Positions 16,012 to 24,471 of a stretch of DNA of 64,000 nt are shown here, in pieces. Position 1 is the first letter of the stretch. Each line of letters begins with the position of its first letter. The position numbers were made by a program, and so were the translations under genes. The notes beneath the pieces are model-generated. The model searched no databases. It worked only from the letters and a program-made list of their open reading frames with translations, and was not told where the DNA came from. This stretch comes from Aliiruegeria haliotis (GTDB lineage Bacteria; Pseudomonadota; Alphaproteobacteria; Rhodobacterales; Rhodobacteraceae), in assembly GCF_003003255.1 (NCBI RefSeq), contig NZ_PVTD01000004.1, forward strand, positions 186,001 through 250,000. Reading direction: 5' to 3'.

Positions 16012-16028
16012 ATGTAACAGTATAACAT
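16012..16028. promoter_or_regulatory. Zur-like palindrome upstream of the zinc operon
   Basis: ATGTAACAGTATAACAT is an AT-rich inverted repeat with 6 of 8 pairs matched, standing out in GC-rich DNA. It reads ATGTTATACTGTTACAT toward the zrgA-like gene, 80 bp upstream of its start. The half-site ATGTTATA is typical of Zur/Fur-family operators in alphaproteobacteria. Zur rather than Fur is inferred from the downstream genes. Confidence 0.6.
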
Positions 16029-16061
16029 CACATTCGGAAGTCTCGAATTCGGTCAAGGAAC

Positions 16062-16087
16062 GGGCCGCAGCGCGAAGCATGCGGCCC
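16062..16087 (-). terminator. Stem-loop terminator downstream of the Do-family protease gene
   Basis: GGGCCGCA (16062-16069) pairs with TGCGGCCC (16080-16087) around a 10-nt loop, 35 nt beyond the protease stop codon on the minus strand. A weak T-containing stretch follows. It separates the protease operon from the zinc operon. Confidence 0.5.
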
Positions 16088-16122
16088 GATCTCTTTCGTC
16101 TTCGAGGCGATGCCCGAGGTCC

Positions 16123-17604
16123 CTACTCCAGGCCAAGCGCCACGAACCGTGGCTCACCCCCACGGCGGATCAGCAGGAGGATGGACTTGCGCCCCGCGTC
16201 TCGCGCTTCCTCGATACGCGCCTCAAGGTCCTGGATCGATGCCACCTCGACCTGGCCGGCCTGGGTGATCACGTCACCGGCGCGCAACCCTTTCTCGAAA
16301 GCCTCGGAGGCATCATCGACGTCCTTGACCACAAGCCCGGCAGCATCATCGCCAAGGTTCATGTCCTCGGCCAGTTGATCGGTCACCGCGGTGACGGTCA
16401 GGCCGAGGATCTCCGCGTCCTGCGGCTCTTCGCTGCCTTCCTCCGGCGCCGAGGCAGCCGGGACAGCGCCCTCCGCAGTTTCACGGCGGCCAAGCGTCAC
16501 CAGAAGCGTCTCTGTCTCGCCATCGCGGAACACCTTCACGCGGACAGCCTTGCCGATCTCGGTATTGCCGACCTGCTGCACCAGCCCTCTCGTGTCGTCC
16601 ACGTCGACGCCATCGAAGGTCATGATCACATCACCGGCGAGCATGCCGGCTTCCAGCGCCGGACCCTCGGGCACATCGGTGACCAACGCGCCCCTGGCCT
16701 CCTGGAGGCCGATAGCGTCGGCCACGTCGTCGGTTACATCCTGGATGCGGACACCAAGCCAGCCGCGACGCGTCTCGCCGAACTCCTGCAACTGGTGGAT
16801 CACGTTTGTCGCAACGCGGGAGGACATTGCAAATCCGATCCCGATGGACCCACCGTTGGGCGACAGGATCGCAGTGTTCACGCCAATGACTTCACCGTCC
16901 ATGTTGAACAGCGGGCCACCGGAGTTGCCACGGTTGATGGCGGCGTCAGTCTGGATGTAGTCGTCGTAGCTGCCGGAGAGCGCCCGGCCCCGTGCCGAGA
17001 CGATACCGGCCGACACGGAGAACCCCTGCCCCAGCGGATTGCCCATTGCCATGACCCAGTCACCGACACGCGCATCGTCGGAATTGCCCCACGGCACGAA
17101 ATCCAGCGGTTCGTCGGTCTCGACCTTGAGCAGGGCAAGGTCGGTGTTCGGATCGGTGCCAATCACGGTCGCCGGTAGTTCGCCACCCTCGAAGAACTCG
17201 ATCAGGATCTCGTCAGCCTCGGCAATGACGTGGTTGTTCGTGACGATGAACCCGTCCTCGGAAATCACGAAGCCAGATCCCAGCGCGGAGGATTGGCGTG
17301 GGCGTCGGGGCTGATCCCCGGGGCCGTTGCGCTCCATGAAATCGCGGAAGAAGTCTTCGAAGGGCGAGCCTTCGGGGACGATCGGCCCGGGGCCGCTGCC
17401 AGCGGCATTCGCGACACTGGTGGAAGTCGTGATGTTCACAACCGCCGGGCTGACCTGCTCGGCCAGATCGGCAAAGCTCTCGGGTGTGCCGCGCGCCTGG
17501 GCGCCAAGAGTCTGGGCTATGACCAGCGCAAGGCCAACCACGAGGGCCGGGAAGAATCGCGTGAAGGCGACCTGTCTGTGAATGGAAATGGAATGGGTAC
17601 TCAC
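16123..17604 (-). CDS. degP: Do-family periplasmic serine endoprotease (DegP/DegQ/MucD)
   Basis: A 493-residue HtrA-type protease and chaperone. It starts with GTG 17604 behind AAGGAAAA. The signal peptide spans about residues 1-37. The catalytic triad is His125 (TNNHV), Asp155 (NTDLALL) and Ser228 (RGNSGGP). Two PDZ domains follow: the first around GWLGVRIQDVTDDVADAIGL and the second near the C-terminus, joined by a Glu/Pro/Ala linker. The length is typical. It is downstream of hflKC-DUF2065 on the same strand, a common Rhodobacteraceae order, and belongs to envelope protein quality control. Confidence 0.94.
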   Translation of the reverse strand: MSTHSISIHRQVAFTRFFPALVVGLALVIAQTLGAQARGTPESFADLAEQVSPAVVNITTSTSVANAAGSGPGPIVPEGSPFEDFFRDFMERNGPGDQPRRPRQSSALGSGFVISEDGFIVTNNHVIAEADEILIEFFEGGELPATVIGTDPNTDLALLKVETDEPLDFVPWGNSDDARVGDWVMAMGNPLGQGFSVSAGIVSARGRALSGSYDDYIQTDAAINRGNSGGPLFNMDGEVIGVNTAILSPNGGSIGIGFAMSSRVATNVIHQLQEFGETRRGWLGVRIQDVTDDVADAIGLQEARGALVTDVPEGPALEAGMLAGDVIMTFDGVDVDDTRGLVQQVGNTEIGKAVRVKVFRDGETETLLVTLGRRETAEGAVPAASAPEEGSEEPQDAEILGLTVTAVTDQLAEDMNLGDDAAGLVVKDVDDASEAFEKGLRAGDVITQAGQVEVASIQDLEARIEEARDAGRKSILLLIRRGGEPRFVALGLE

Positions 17605-17823
17605 TCGATTTTCCTTCTATTGGTCTCGAGGCCCGCTGGACGGGCGGGCGGATCATCCGTGCTGCGCATCCCCGCACAGCCTTTGTGCGGCCACTCTTTT
17701 TCATCGCCGCCGGAGGAGCAACTCAAAGTGCCGTCGCGCCGCGTCACGAGCGTGTGACGGTCATGTGAGAAACGGCAAACGACAGCCGGGCGAAAACTAG
17801 GCTTCGATGTCAGTTAGAGTGTC

Positions 17824-18021
17824 TCAAGCAGAAAGCCAGTTCGCAACCCAAAGAAACAGTGCGCCTGAGGTTATCGCCAGAAGGCCGACGAGCCGGCGGG
17901 TCTCCACCGGCATCTGGCGCAGCATCTCGAGGATCTCGTCGATACGCGAAGGGGCCAGTGCAAGCACCAGCCCCTCGACAATAAATACAAGGCCAAGGGC
18001 CAAGAGGATGGTTCCCATCAC
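17824..18021 (-). CDS. DUF2065 small inner-membrane protein
   Basis: A 65-residue protein with two membrane helices (LLALGLVFIVEGLVLALAP and LVGLLAITSGALFLWVANWL) separated by a short polar loop, matching the DUF2065/YjeT family. Its start overlaps hflC by 4 bp, so it is translationally coupled. Members usually follow hflC; the function is unknown. Confidence 0.85.
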   Translation of the reverse strand: MMGTILLALGLVFIVEGLVLALAPSRIDEILEMLRQMPVETRRLVGLLAITSGALFLWVANWLSA

Positions 18022-18902
18022 TCCGGGGTCGTCCCCATGGAGCCGCCGAAGTACTCGAAGAACTCGCTGTCGGGCGCGATGACCATGGAGGAATTGCTAC
18101 CCTTTAGAGATTCTTCGTAGGCCGAGAGCGACCGGTAGAACTCGAAGAAGTCCCGGTCGGCGGCGTAGGCGCCGGCGTAGATCGCGTTGCGTTCGGCGTC
18201 TGCCTCACCTCGAACGATCTCGGCTTCCTTGTTCGCCTGCGAGACAAGCTCCACCACGGTCCGATCGGCCTGCGCGCGAACACGCTGCGCCGCCTCGTTA
18301 CCGCGCGCAATCTCGTCTGCGGCTTCCCGCTCCCGCTCTGCACGCATACGCTCGAATGTGGCATTCAGGTTCTGATCCGGCAGGTTGGTTTGCTTCAGAC
18401 GCACGTCGACCACATTGAGGCCAAGCGCACGCGCCTCGCTCTGAGCCTGGTCACGGATACGGTTCATGAGCCCCCGGCGATCCTCAGACAGAATCGTATC
18501 GGACGTCACCTGGTCGGCACCGAGCACTTCCCGGATCTGGGCGTTCAGGATCGAGCTCAGGCGGGTTTCGGCGGCGGGCAGTCCGCCAACGCCGACGGCC
18601 TGCCGGAACCGAACCACGTCCTCGATCCGGTAGCGCGCGAAGGCGTCCACGACGAGACGGCGATCATCCGAAGGCGTGACCTCGATCGTATCCGTGTCCA
18701 GCGCCAGGATCCTGTCATCATAGTAGACGACGTCCTGGATCAGCGGGATCTTGAACGCCAAGCCCGGGTCTTCCTTGACCCGCTTGATCTGGCCGAACTG
18801 AAGGACCAGCGCCTTCTCACGCTCGTCCACGATGAAGATCGAGGCCAGCAGCGCGGCCACGACGACAATGCCAATTGGCAGAAGATAGGTTGCGCGCTTC
18901 AT
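18018..18902 (-). CDS. hflC: FtsH protease modulator HflC
   Basis: A 294-residue SPFH/prohibitin-domain protein. One N-terminal membrane anchor (residues 6-24) precedes the periplasmic SPFH domain, with the family segments VDEREKALVLQFGQ and DPGLAFKIPLIQDV. A long helical region follows (ERMRAEREREAADEIARGNE). HflC forms a large ring with HflK around FtsH and modulates membrane-protein degradation. It lies one base after hflK on the same strand. Confidence 0.95.
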   Translation of the reverse strand: MKRATYLLPIGIVVVAALLASIFIVDEREKALVLQFGQIKRVKEDPGLAFKIPLIQDVVYYDDRILALDTDTIEVTPSDDRRLVVDAFARYRIEDVVRFRQAVGVGGLPAAETRLSSILNAQIREVLGADQVTSDTILSEDRRGLMNRIRDQAQSEARALGLNVVDVRLKQTNLPDQNLNATFERMRAEREREAADEIARGNEAAQRVRAQADRTVVELVSQANKEAEIVRGEADAERNAIYAGAYAADRDFFEFYRSLSAYEESLKGSNSSMVIAPDSEFFEYFGGSMGTTPE

Positions 18903-18903
18903 C

Positions 18904-20061
18904 TCAGTTGCTCTCCTCGGTGGTCTTGCGGAGTTCGTTCAGCGGCAGATACGGCACGACGCCCTGCCCCGAGCCCTCGCCGCCGGTCTCGCCAAGGATC
19001 ACCTTGTCGACATCGCCGAGCACCTTCTCCATCGTTTCGAGGTAGAGACGCTTGCGGGTTACCTCCGGCGCCTTCTTGTACTCTTCCAGAACGGCGGTGA
19101 AGCGGCTCGCATCACCCTCCGCCTCGTTCACGACCTGGGCACGATACCCTTCGGCCACTTCAAGGACCTGTGCCGCCTCACCCCGGGCGCCTGCAAGCAC
19201 GCGGTTGGCGTAAGCGTCGGCCTGACGTTCCAGCCGGTCACGTTCCTGCTCCGCGGCCTGCACTTCGCGGAACGCGTCGATCACGTCGCGCGGCGGGTCG
19301 GCCTTGTCGAGGTTCACACGAACGATGTTGATGCCCGAGTCGTAGGTATCCAACGTGCCCTGGATGGAGGTCTTCGCGGTTTCGGCGATCAGGCCACGAT
19401 CCCGGTTCAGGATCGGCGCCAGTTCGGAGGCCGCGATGATCTCCCGCATGGCCGATTCGGACACCGCACGCACCGTGTCGCGCCCATCCCGCAGGTTGAA
19501 CAGGAACTTGGCCGGGTCGATGATGTTCCAGACCACCTGGAAATCGATATCGACGATGTTCGCGTCGGTCGTCAGCATCAAGCCGGAATCCCCGCGCGAT
19601 GAAAAATCTTCGCCGATGTCTTCCGTCCGTTCCGAGGTCACGTTGACCACTTCGGCCGTGACGAACGGCCATGGGGCGAAGTTCAGACCGGGCTGACCGG
19701 TTGATGAAAACTCACCAAGGAACAACTCGACCGACTGTTCTTCCGGTTTCACGGTGTAGAAGGACGCCAGTCCCCAGAGCACGACCGCTGCGCCCAGGCC
19801 GAGCAGCACGGTGCCGCGCGTCAGGTGAAAGCCGTCGCCACCGCCGCCGCCACTTCCGTTGGAAGGCCCGCGTGTACCGCCGCCCCGGCCACCCATCAGA
19901 ACGCGAAGCTGCTCCTGACCCTTCTTCACGATCTCGTCGATCTCGGGGATCTGCTTGCCGTCATCGCCGGGGCGTTTGCCGCCACCGTTGTTGCCGCGGT
20001 TCCCGCCATTTTGGCCGCCGCCGGAGCCGCCGCCCCAGGGTCCGCCACCATGTCCTGCCAT
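18904..20061 (-). CDS. hflK: FtsH protease modulator HflK
   Basis: A 385-residue SPFH-domain protein. The N-terminal approximately 80 residues are Gly/Asn-rich and disordered (GGGPWGGGSGGGQNGG). One membrane helix follows (GTVLLGLGAAVVLWGLASFY), then the periplasmic SPFH core beginning TVKPEEQSVELFLGEF. ATG 20061 is chosen because GGGAAGAG precedes it and the Gly-rich leader is typical; an upstream in-frame start would add a poor leader. The partner is HflC. Confidence 0.95.
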   Translation of the reverse strand: MAGHGGGPWGGGSGGGQNGGNRGNNGGGKRPGDDGKQIPEIDEIVKKGQEQLRVLMGGRGGGTRGPSNGSGGGGGDGFHLTRGTVLLGLGAAVVLWGLASFYTVKPEEQSVELFLGEFSSTGQPGLNFAPWPFVTAEVVNVTSERTEDIGEDFSSRGDSGLMLTTDANIVDIDFQVVWNIIDPAKFLFNLRDGRDTVRAVSESAMREIIAASELAPILNRDRGLIAETAKTSIQGTLDTYDSGINIVRVNLDKADPPRDVIDAFREVQAAEQERDRLERQADAYANRVLAGARGEAAQVLEVAEGYRAQVVNEAEGDASRFTAVLEEYKKAPEVTRKRLYLETMEKVLGDVDKVILGETGGEGSGQGVVPYLPLNELRKTTEESN

Positions 20062-20146
20062 GAAATCTCTTCCCTCTCGATTCTCGCCGGATGCTACCAC
20101 CCCAAATGGTTGCCCGCGCGCCTTTTTCAAGCGCAGGCCGCCCCAT

Positions 20147-21505
20147 CTAGGCAGTGCGCACCGGTGTCTTCAATGTCACCAGCTCTTCCGACATGGTCGG
20201 GTGAACGGCAACGGTTCTGTCGAAATCTTCCTTCGTGGCGCCCATCTTGACCGCCACGCCGGCCAACTGGATCATCTCTCCGGCGTGATCGGCAACGATA
20301 TGCACGCCCAGCACCTTGCGAGTGTCGGCGCAGACGATCAGCTTCATCAGCACCCGGTCTTCACGGTCGATGAAACTCTTGTGCATTGGCCGGAAAGCCG
20401 TCGAATAGACCTCGATCGGGCCAGCGTCGCGGGCCTCCTCCTCGGTCATGCCGACCGTGCCATACTCGGGCTGTGTGAACACGGCCGAGGGGATCAACTC
20501 GTGATCCACCGGCGTCGGGTTGCCCTTGAACACGGTCTCAACGAAGGCCATTCCCTCCCGGATCGCCACCGGGGTGAGTTGCACACGGTTGGTCACGTCG
20601 CCAATGGCATAGATCGAGGGCACGGATGTCTGGCTGTAGTCGTTCACCATGACCTCGCCACGGCGCCCGATGTCAACACCGGCCTCTTCCAGGCCAAGGC
20701 CGGACGTGTTGGGCGTGCGCCCGACCGCAAAGAGCACCTGGTCGACGACATGCGTGTCGCCGGTCGTGGCCGTGACCTCTATCCCGTCGGGGACCTTGCG
20801 CATTCTCTGGATGTTCGTGCCACAGTGGATCTCCACCCCGTGGCGGATCATGTGCTCCGCGATATGCCCGCGTGCCTCGTCGTCGAAGCCCCGCAGGATC
20901 TGGGCGCCGCGATAGAACTGCGTCACCTTCGTCCCGAGGCCATTGAAGATGCAGGCCATCTCGCAGGCAATGTACCCACCGCCGATGACAAGGAGGCGCT
21001 TGGGCAGCTCATCGAGGTGAAACACCTCGTTGGAACTGATACCCAGATCCTCGTTCTCGACGCCGGGCATGGAAGGCCAGCCACCGGTTGCGATGAGGAT
21101 GTGTTTCGCGGTTCGGGTTGTGCCATCAGCAAGCCGAACGGTATGGGGATCGGCCAGCGTGGCCCGCTGCGGGAAGACCTCGACGCCAGAGTTTTCCAGC
21201 AGCCGGTTGTAGCTTCCCTCCAGCCGGTCCAGCTCTCCTTCCAACCGGGTGCGGAACTTCGGCCAGTCGAAACCGCCGATCGTCACGTCCCAACCGTAGT
21301 CGATGGCCTCATGCATGCCCTCGGCGTATTCGGATGCAAAAACCATCAACTTCTTGGGCACACAGCCCCGGATCACGCAGGTGCCGCCCATGCGGCTCTC
21401 CTCGGCCAGTCCGACCTTCGCGCCTGTCTCTCCGGCTGCCACACGGGCCGCCCGAACGCCGCCGGAGCCGCCGCCGATGACAAAGAGGTCGAAATCGAAA
21501 TCCAT
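20147..21505 (-). CDS. gor: Glutathione-disulfide reductase
   Basis: A 452-residue FAD- and NADPH-dependent disulfide oxidoreductase. The FAD fold VIGGGSGGVRAAR (residues 9-21) is followed by the redox cysteines Cys43 and Cys48 in GGTCVIRGCVPKK. The NAD(P) fold follows (LLVIGGGYIACEMACIFNGL), and the C-terminal dimerisation domain holds the active-site histidine in VHPTMSEE. It maintains reduced glutathione in the cytosol. It lies downstream of rpiA on the same strand across a 200-bp gap. A perfect 14-bp tandem duplication sits directly upstream of its ribosome site. Confidence 0.94.
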   Translation of the reverse strand: MDFDFDLFVIGGGSGGVRAARVAAGETGAKVGLAEESRMGGTCVIRGCVPKKLMVFASEYAEGMHEAIDYGWDVTIGGFDWPKFRTRLEGELDRLEGSYNRLLENSGVEVFPQRATLADPHTVRLADGTTRTAKHILIATGGWPSMPGVENEDLGISSNEVFHLDELPKRLLVIGGGYIACEMACIFNGLGTKVTQFYRGAQILRGFDDEARGHIAEHMIRHGVEIHCGTNIQRMRKVPDGIEVTATTGDTHVVDQVLFAVGRTPNTSGLGLEEAGVDIGRRGEVMVNDYSQTSVPSIYAIGDVTNRVQLTPVAIREGMAFVETVFKGNPTPVDHELIPSAVFTQPEYGTVGMTEEEARDAGPIEVYSTAFRPMHKSFIDREDRVLMKLIVCADTRKVLGVHIVADHAGEMIQLAGVAVKMGATKEDFDRTVAVHPTMSEELVTLKTPVRTA

Positions 21506-21514
21506 GGAGCATCC

Positions 21515-21542
21515 CCCGTTTGGTATTGCCCGTTTGGTATTG
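21515..21542. repeat. Perfect 14-bp tandem duplication in front of gor
   Basis: CCCGTTTGGTATTG occurs twice without interruption (21515-21528 and 21529-21542), starting 10 bp upstream of the gor start codon. It may be a simple slippage product in the leader or a regulatory element. Confidence 0.8.
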
Positions 21543-21705
21543 AATGTGTCCTAGCGCGCCTCGCAGCGCGCCGCCAGTCCCAGATAGGTGGCACAGGCAC
21601 AGGATGGGAGGTCGTGGCCTGCCGCGTTCGCGTGAGCGGCCCTCGATGCCGGTTCGGCGACCGCCACGCCTGCGATCGGCCAACGCCCCGCTTGCGAACG
21701 CCCCG

Positions 21706-22494
21706 TCAGGCCTCGGGTCCGGCGAAGATATTGTCCCCGTCGAGGATGTCGATCTGTTCGTCGGCCACTGTACCGGCGTTGATGTCGCGCAATTCTACCG
21801 CCCCGTCGCTGTGGCCAACGATGACTACGTCACAGATATCGATGAACAGCCCGTTCTCGACCACGCCTGGGATCTGGTTCAACACCAGGCTGAGCTGGCG
21901 CGGGTTGCCGATACGGTTGAGGTGCAGATCGAGGACATAGTTGCCCTCGTCGGTGATGAAGGGCACGTCGTCATTCATCCGAAGCGTGGACTCGCGGCCC
22001 ATCACATCCATGTTGACCAGCGTTTCCTCGATCAGCGCCTGAGTGGTCTGCCAGCCGAAGGGGACGGTTTCCACGGGAAGCGGGAAGGCCCCAAGCGCCC
22101 TCACTTCCTTGGCCGCGTCGGCAATCACCACCATCCGGTCGGAGGCGGTGGCCACGATTTTCTCCTGCAAGGCGGCACCACCGCCACCCTTGATCAGGTT
22201 CAGGTTCGAGTCGAACTCGTCGGCCCCGTCAATGGTGACATCCAGCCACTTCACTTCGTCGAGGGACGCCACGCGAATACCCAGTTGGCGGGCGAGATCC
22301 GCAGTCCGCGACGATGTCGGGACACCGATGATATCCAGCCCCTCGGCCTGGACCCGTTCGCCGAGGCAACGCACCATCCAGGCGGCCGTAGAGCCGGTTC
22401 CGAGCCCCACGCGCATGCCGCTTTCGACGTAATCGCAGGAACGACGTGCGGCCACGAACTTGGCGCGGTCGATCGGGGAGAGTTCGGTGGTCAT
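21706..22494 (-). CDS. rpiA: Ribose-5-phosphate isomerase A
   Basis: A 262-residue RpiA that interconverts ribose-5-phosphate and ribulose-5-phosphate in the pentose phosphate pathway. Characteristic motifs are GLGTGSTAAW near residue 30, the catalytic-region DGADEFD near 91-97, and LIKGGGGAALQEKIVA near 100, with the active-site Glu in the last. FGWQTT and the C-terminal GLFIDICDVVIVG are conserved too. It diverges from sdaA across 233 bp. Confidence 0.95.
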   Translation of the reverse strand: MTTELSPIDRAKFVAARRSCDYVESGMRVGLGTGSTAAWMVRCLGERVQAEGLDIIGVPTSSRTADLARQLGIRVASLDEVKWLDVTIDGADEFDSNLNLIKGGGGAALQEKIVATASDRMVVIADAAKEVRALGAFPLPVETVPFGWQTTQALIEETLVNMDVMGRESTLRMNDDVPFITDEGNYVLDLHLNRIGNPRQLSLVLNQIPGVVENGLFIDICDVVIVGHSDGAVELRDINAGTVADEQIDILDGDNIFAGPEA

Positions 22495-22727
22495 TCTGGG
22501 GTCTCCGGCTGGTTTGTGGACTTATAGGAAGAAATCCCGGGCGCTGCGAGCGGTTTTCGGAGCCGGGACCAAAGCCAACACGACCTGCCCGCGCGCTGTG
22601 CGATTTGCGGGTCTCACGGTCGCCGCGGAGGCGTAGAGCAAGCGCCTTTGGCACCGAAAAGGTCGCAATCGGGCTGTCCGCCAGACAGCGCAACCGCTAT
22701 CGGGAAGGGGTCAGCCATGGAGTGGGC

Positions 22728-24101
22728 ATGTTTCTGAGCGTCTTCGACATCTTCAAGGTGGGCATCGGACCATCGTCCTCGCATACCGTGGGGCCGATGG
22801 TGGCGGCGGCACGGTTCCTTGACCTGTTGCGGCAATCGCCCTTCCACGCCCACGGGCTCCGGGCATCGCTGCATGGCTCCCTCGCTTTCACCGGCGTCGG
22901 GCACGCCACGGATCGTGCCGTTATCCTGGGCCTGGCGGGGTTCACACCGGACCGCTACGTCGCAGAAGAAGCGGATGCCGCGCTGGCAACGATTACCCGG
23001 GACCGGCTCGTCGCGCCGGAGGGCCTGGGCGAGATGCGTTTCGACCCGGAGGCGGACCTGCTGTTCGACTACGGCCCTGCGCTTGCCGGCCATGCAAACG
23101 GGCTGATCCTGATGGCGACCGATGCGCAGGGGGACGTGATCCTGCGAGAGACCTATTACTCCATCGGCGGTGGTTTCGTCGTCACCGAGGCGGAACTCGG
23201 TCACGACACCCCACCGGAGGAAGCTCGGGCCGTCCCCTACCCTTTCAAGAGTGCCGCGCAGATGCTGGAGATGGCGAAGGCCTCCGGCAAGAGCATCGCG
23301 GAAATGAAACGCGCCAACGAAATCGCCTACCACGGCCACGACGGGCTGGACGCCGGCATCGCGCGGCTGTGGCAGGTGATGTCGGAGTGCATTGACCGGG
23401 GGTTGACGGGCGAGGGCATTCTGCCCGGCGGCCTGAACGTGCGCCGCAGAGCCCCGGCGATCCATGCCGCACTGATTGACGAACGCGGACTGAACCTCGG
23501 TGCGCCTCATTCGATCAACGACTGGATGAGCGCCTATGCGATGGCGGTGAACGAGGAGAATGCCGCAGGTGGCCAGGTGGTCACTGCACCGACCAATGGC
23601 GCGGCGGGTGTGACGCCGGCGGTGATCAAGTACTGGCTGACCCATGTGCCAAGCGCCACGATCACGCGACTGCCGGATTTCATGCTGACAGCGGCGGCGA
23701 TTGGCGGGTTGATCAAGGTGAATGCGTCGATCTCCGGCGCCGAAGCCGGGTGCCAGGCTGAGGTCGGCAGCGCGTCCGCCATGGCAGCTGCGGGGCTTGC
23801 GGCGGTGCTGGGCGGCACTCCGGAACAGGTGGAAAACGCCGCGGAGATCGCGCTCGAACACCACCTCGGCATGACCTGCGACCCGGTGAAGGGCTTGGTG
23901 CAAGTTCCCTGCATCGAACGCAACGGGCTCGGTGCGATCAAGGCCGTGAGTGCCGCCTCGCTGGCGTTGCGCGGCGATGGCCACCATTTTGTGCCTCTGG
24001 ATGCCTGTATCGAGACGATGCGGCAGACCGGGCAGGACATGTCCGACAAGTACAAGGAAACTGCCCTCGGCGGGCTGGCCGTAAACGTCCCCAACTGCTG
24101 A
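22728..24101 (+). CDS. sdaA: L-serine ammonia-lyase (iron-sulfur type)
   Basis: A 457-residue single-chain L-serine dehydratase that converts serine to pyruvate and ammonia using a [4Fe-4S] cluster. The N-terminal beta domain has the SSSHTVGPM motif (about residues 15-23). Cluster ligands are Cys342 (GCQAEVGSA), Cys384 (MTCDPVKG) and Cys395 (VPCIERN). ATG 22728 is chosen over longer open extensions because GGAG precedes it and the family begins [16 protein letters not shown]. It provides serine catabolism, possibly linked to glycolate/glycine flux elsewhere in the window. Confidence 0.95.
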   Translation: MFLSVFDIFKVGIGPSSSHTVGPMVAAARFLDLLRQSPFHAHGLRASLHGSLAFTGVGHATDRAVILGLAGFTPDRYVAEEADAALATITRDRLVAPEGLGEMRFDPEADLLFDYGPALAGHANGLILMATDAQGDVILRETYYSIGGGFVVTEAELGHDTPPEEARAVPYPFKSAAQMLEMAKASGKSIAEMKRANEIAYHGHDGLDAGIARLWQVMSECIDRGLTGEGILPGGLNVRRRAPAIHAALIDERGLNLGAPHSINDWMSAYAMAVNEENAAGGQVVTAPTNGAAGVTPAVIKYWLTHVPSATITRLPDFMLTAAAIGGLIKVNASISGAEAGCQAEVGSASAMAAAGLAAVLGGTPEQVENAAEIALEHHLGMTCDPVKGLVQVPCIERNGLGAIKAVSAASLALRGDGHHFVPLDACIETMRQTGQDMSDKYKETALGGLAVNVPNC

Positions 24102-24117
24102 AGCGCCACACCCGGGA

Positions 24118-24134
24118 GGCGCCCCTGGGGCGCC
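24118..24134. terminator. GC-rich stem-loop between convergent genes
   Basis: GGCGCCCCTGGGGCGCC is a perfect 17-nt palindrome located 16 bp after the sdaA stop and before the convergent small gene. There is no T-tract, so a terminator role is plausible but unproven. Confidence 0.4.
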
Positions 24135-24160
24135 GACCGAGCCGGCCCGATCCCTCAGCC

Positions 24161-24355
24161 CTATTTGCTCAACTCGATGCCGGCAAAACCATCTGCGGCG
24201 ACCAGACCACTTTCGGCCATGTCCCGGACGATGTCACGCGTCAAGGACATGGAGAAGCCGTGTCTGGGCAGAAGCACGTCGGCTTCAGCCATGGTCATCT
24301 TGCAACCGTTCTCCCGGATCAGTTGCAACAGCAGATTCGCGTTCGGCTCCGCCAT
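24161..24355 (-). CDS. Small helical protein of unknown function
   Basis: A 64-residue predicted protein starting MAEPNANLLLQLIRENGC, with amphipathic helices and a second half resembling a winged-helix or ROK-like fragment (LTRDIVRDMAESGLVAADG). A longer in-frame version could start at 24466, but its extra residues look random and run up against the pyrG stop codon. It follows pyrG on the same strand. I do not recognise it; the balanced composition suggests it is real. Confidence 0.45.
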   Translation of the reverse strand: MAEPNANLLLQLIRENGCKMTMAEADVLLPRHGFSMSLTRDIVRDMAESGLVAADGFAGIELSK

Positions 24356-24471
24356 TGCAACACTGGGCAAACGAGGGAAGGTCGCGAGGGGCGTACGAAG
24401 GGAAACCACACAATGTCTCCTGTAGCCATGGCGCACAGGAGTGTCCGAATTCCCCTTTGATATCAATCCAG

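Noticed and set aside
17630-17660. GC-rich hairpin between the DUF2065 and protease genes
   Set aside because: GCCCGC/GCGGGC pairing is expected by chance in such GC-rich DNA, and no T-tract follows.
22495-22727. Possible glycine-type riboswitch upstream of sdaA
   Set aside because: A few segments (GCACCGAAAAGGTCGCAA) recall the aptamer, but the conserved GGAGAG and paired elements are not in register.
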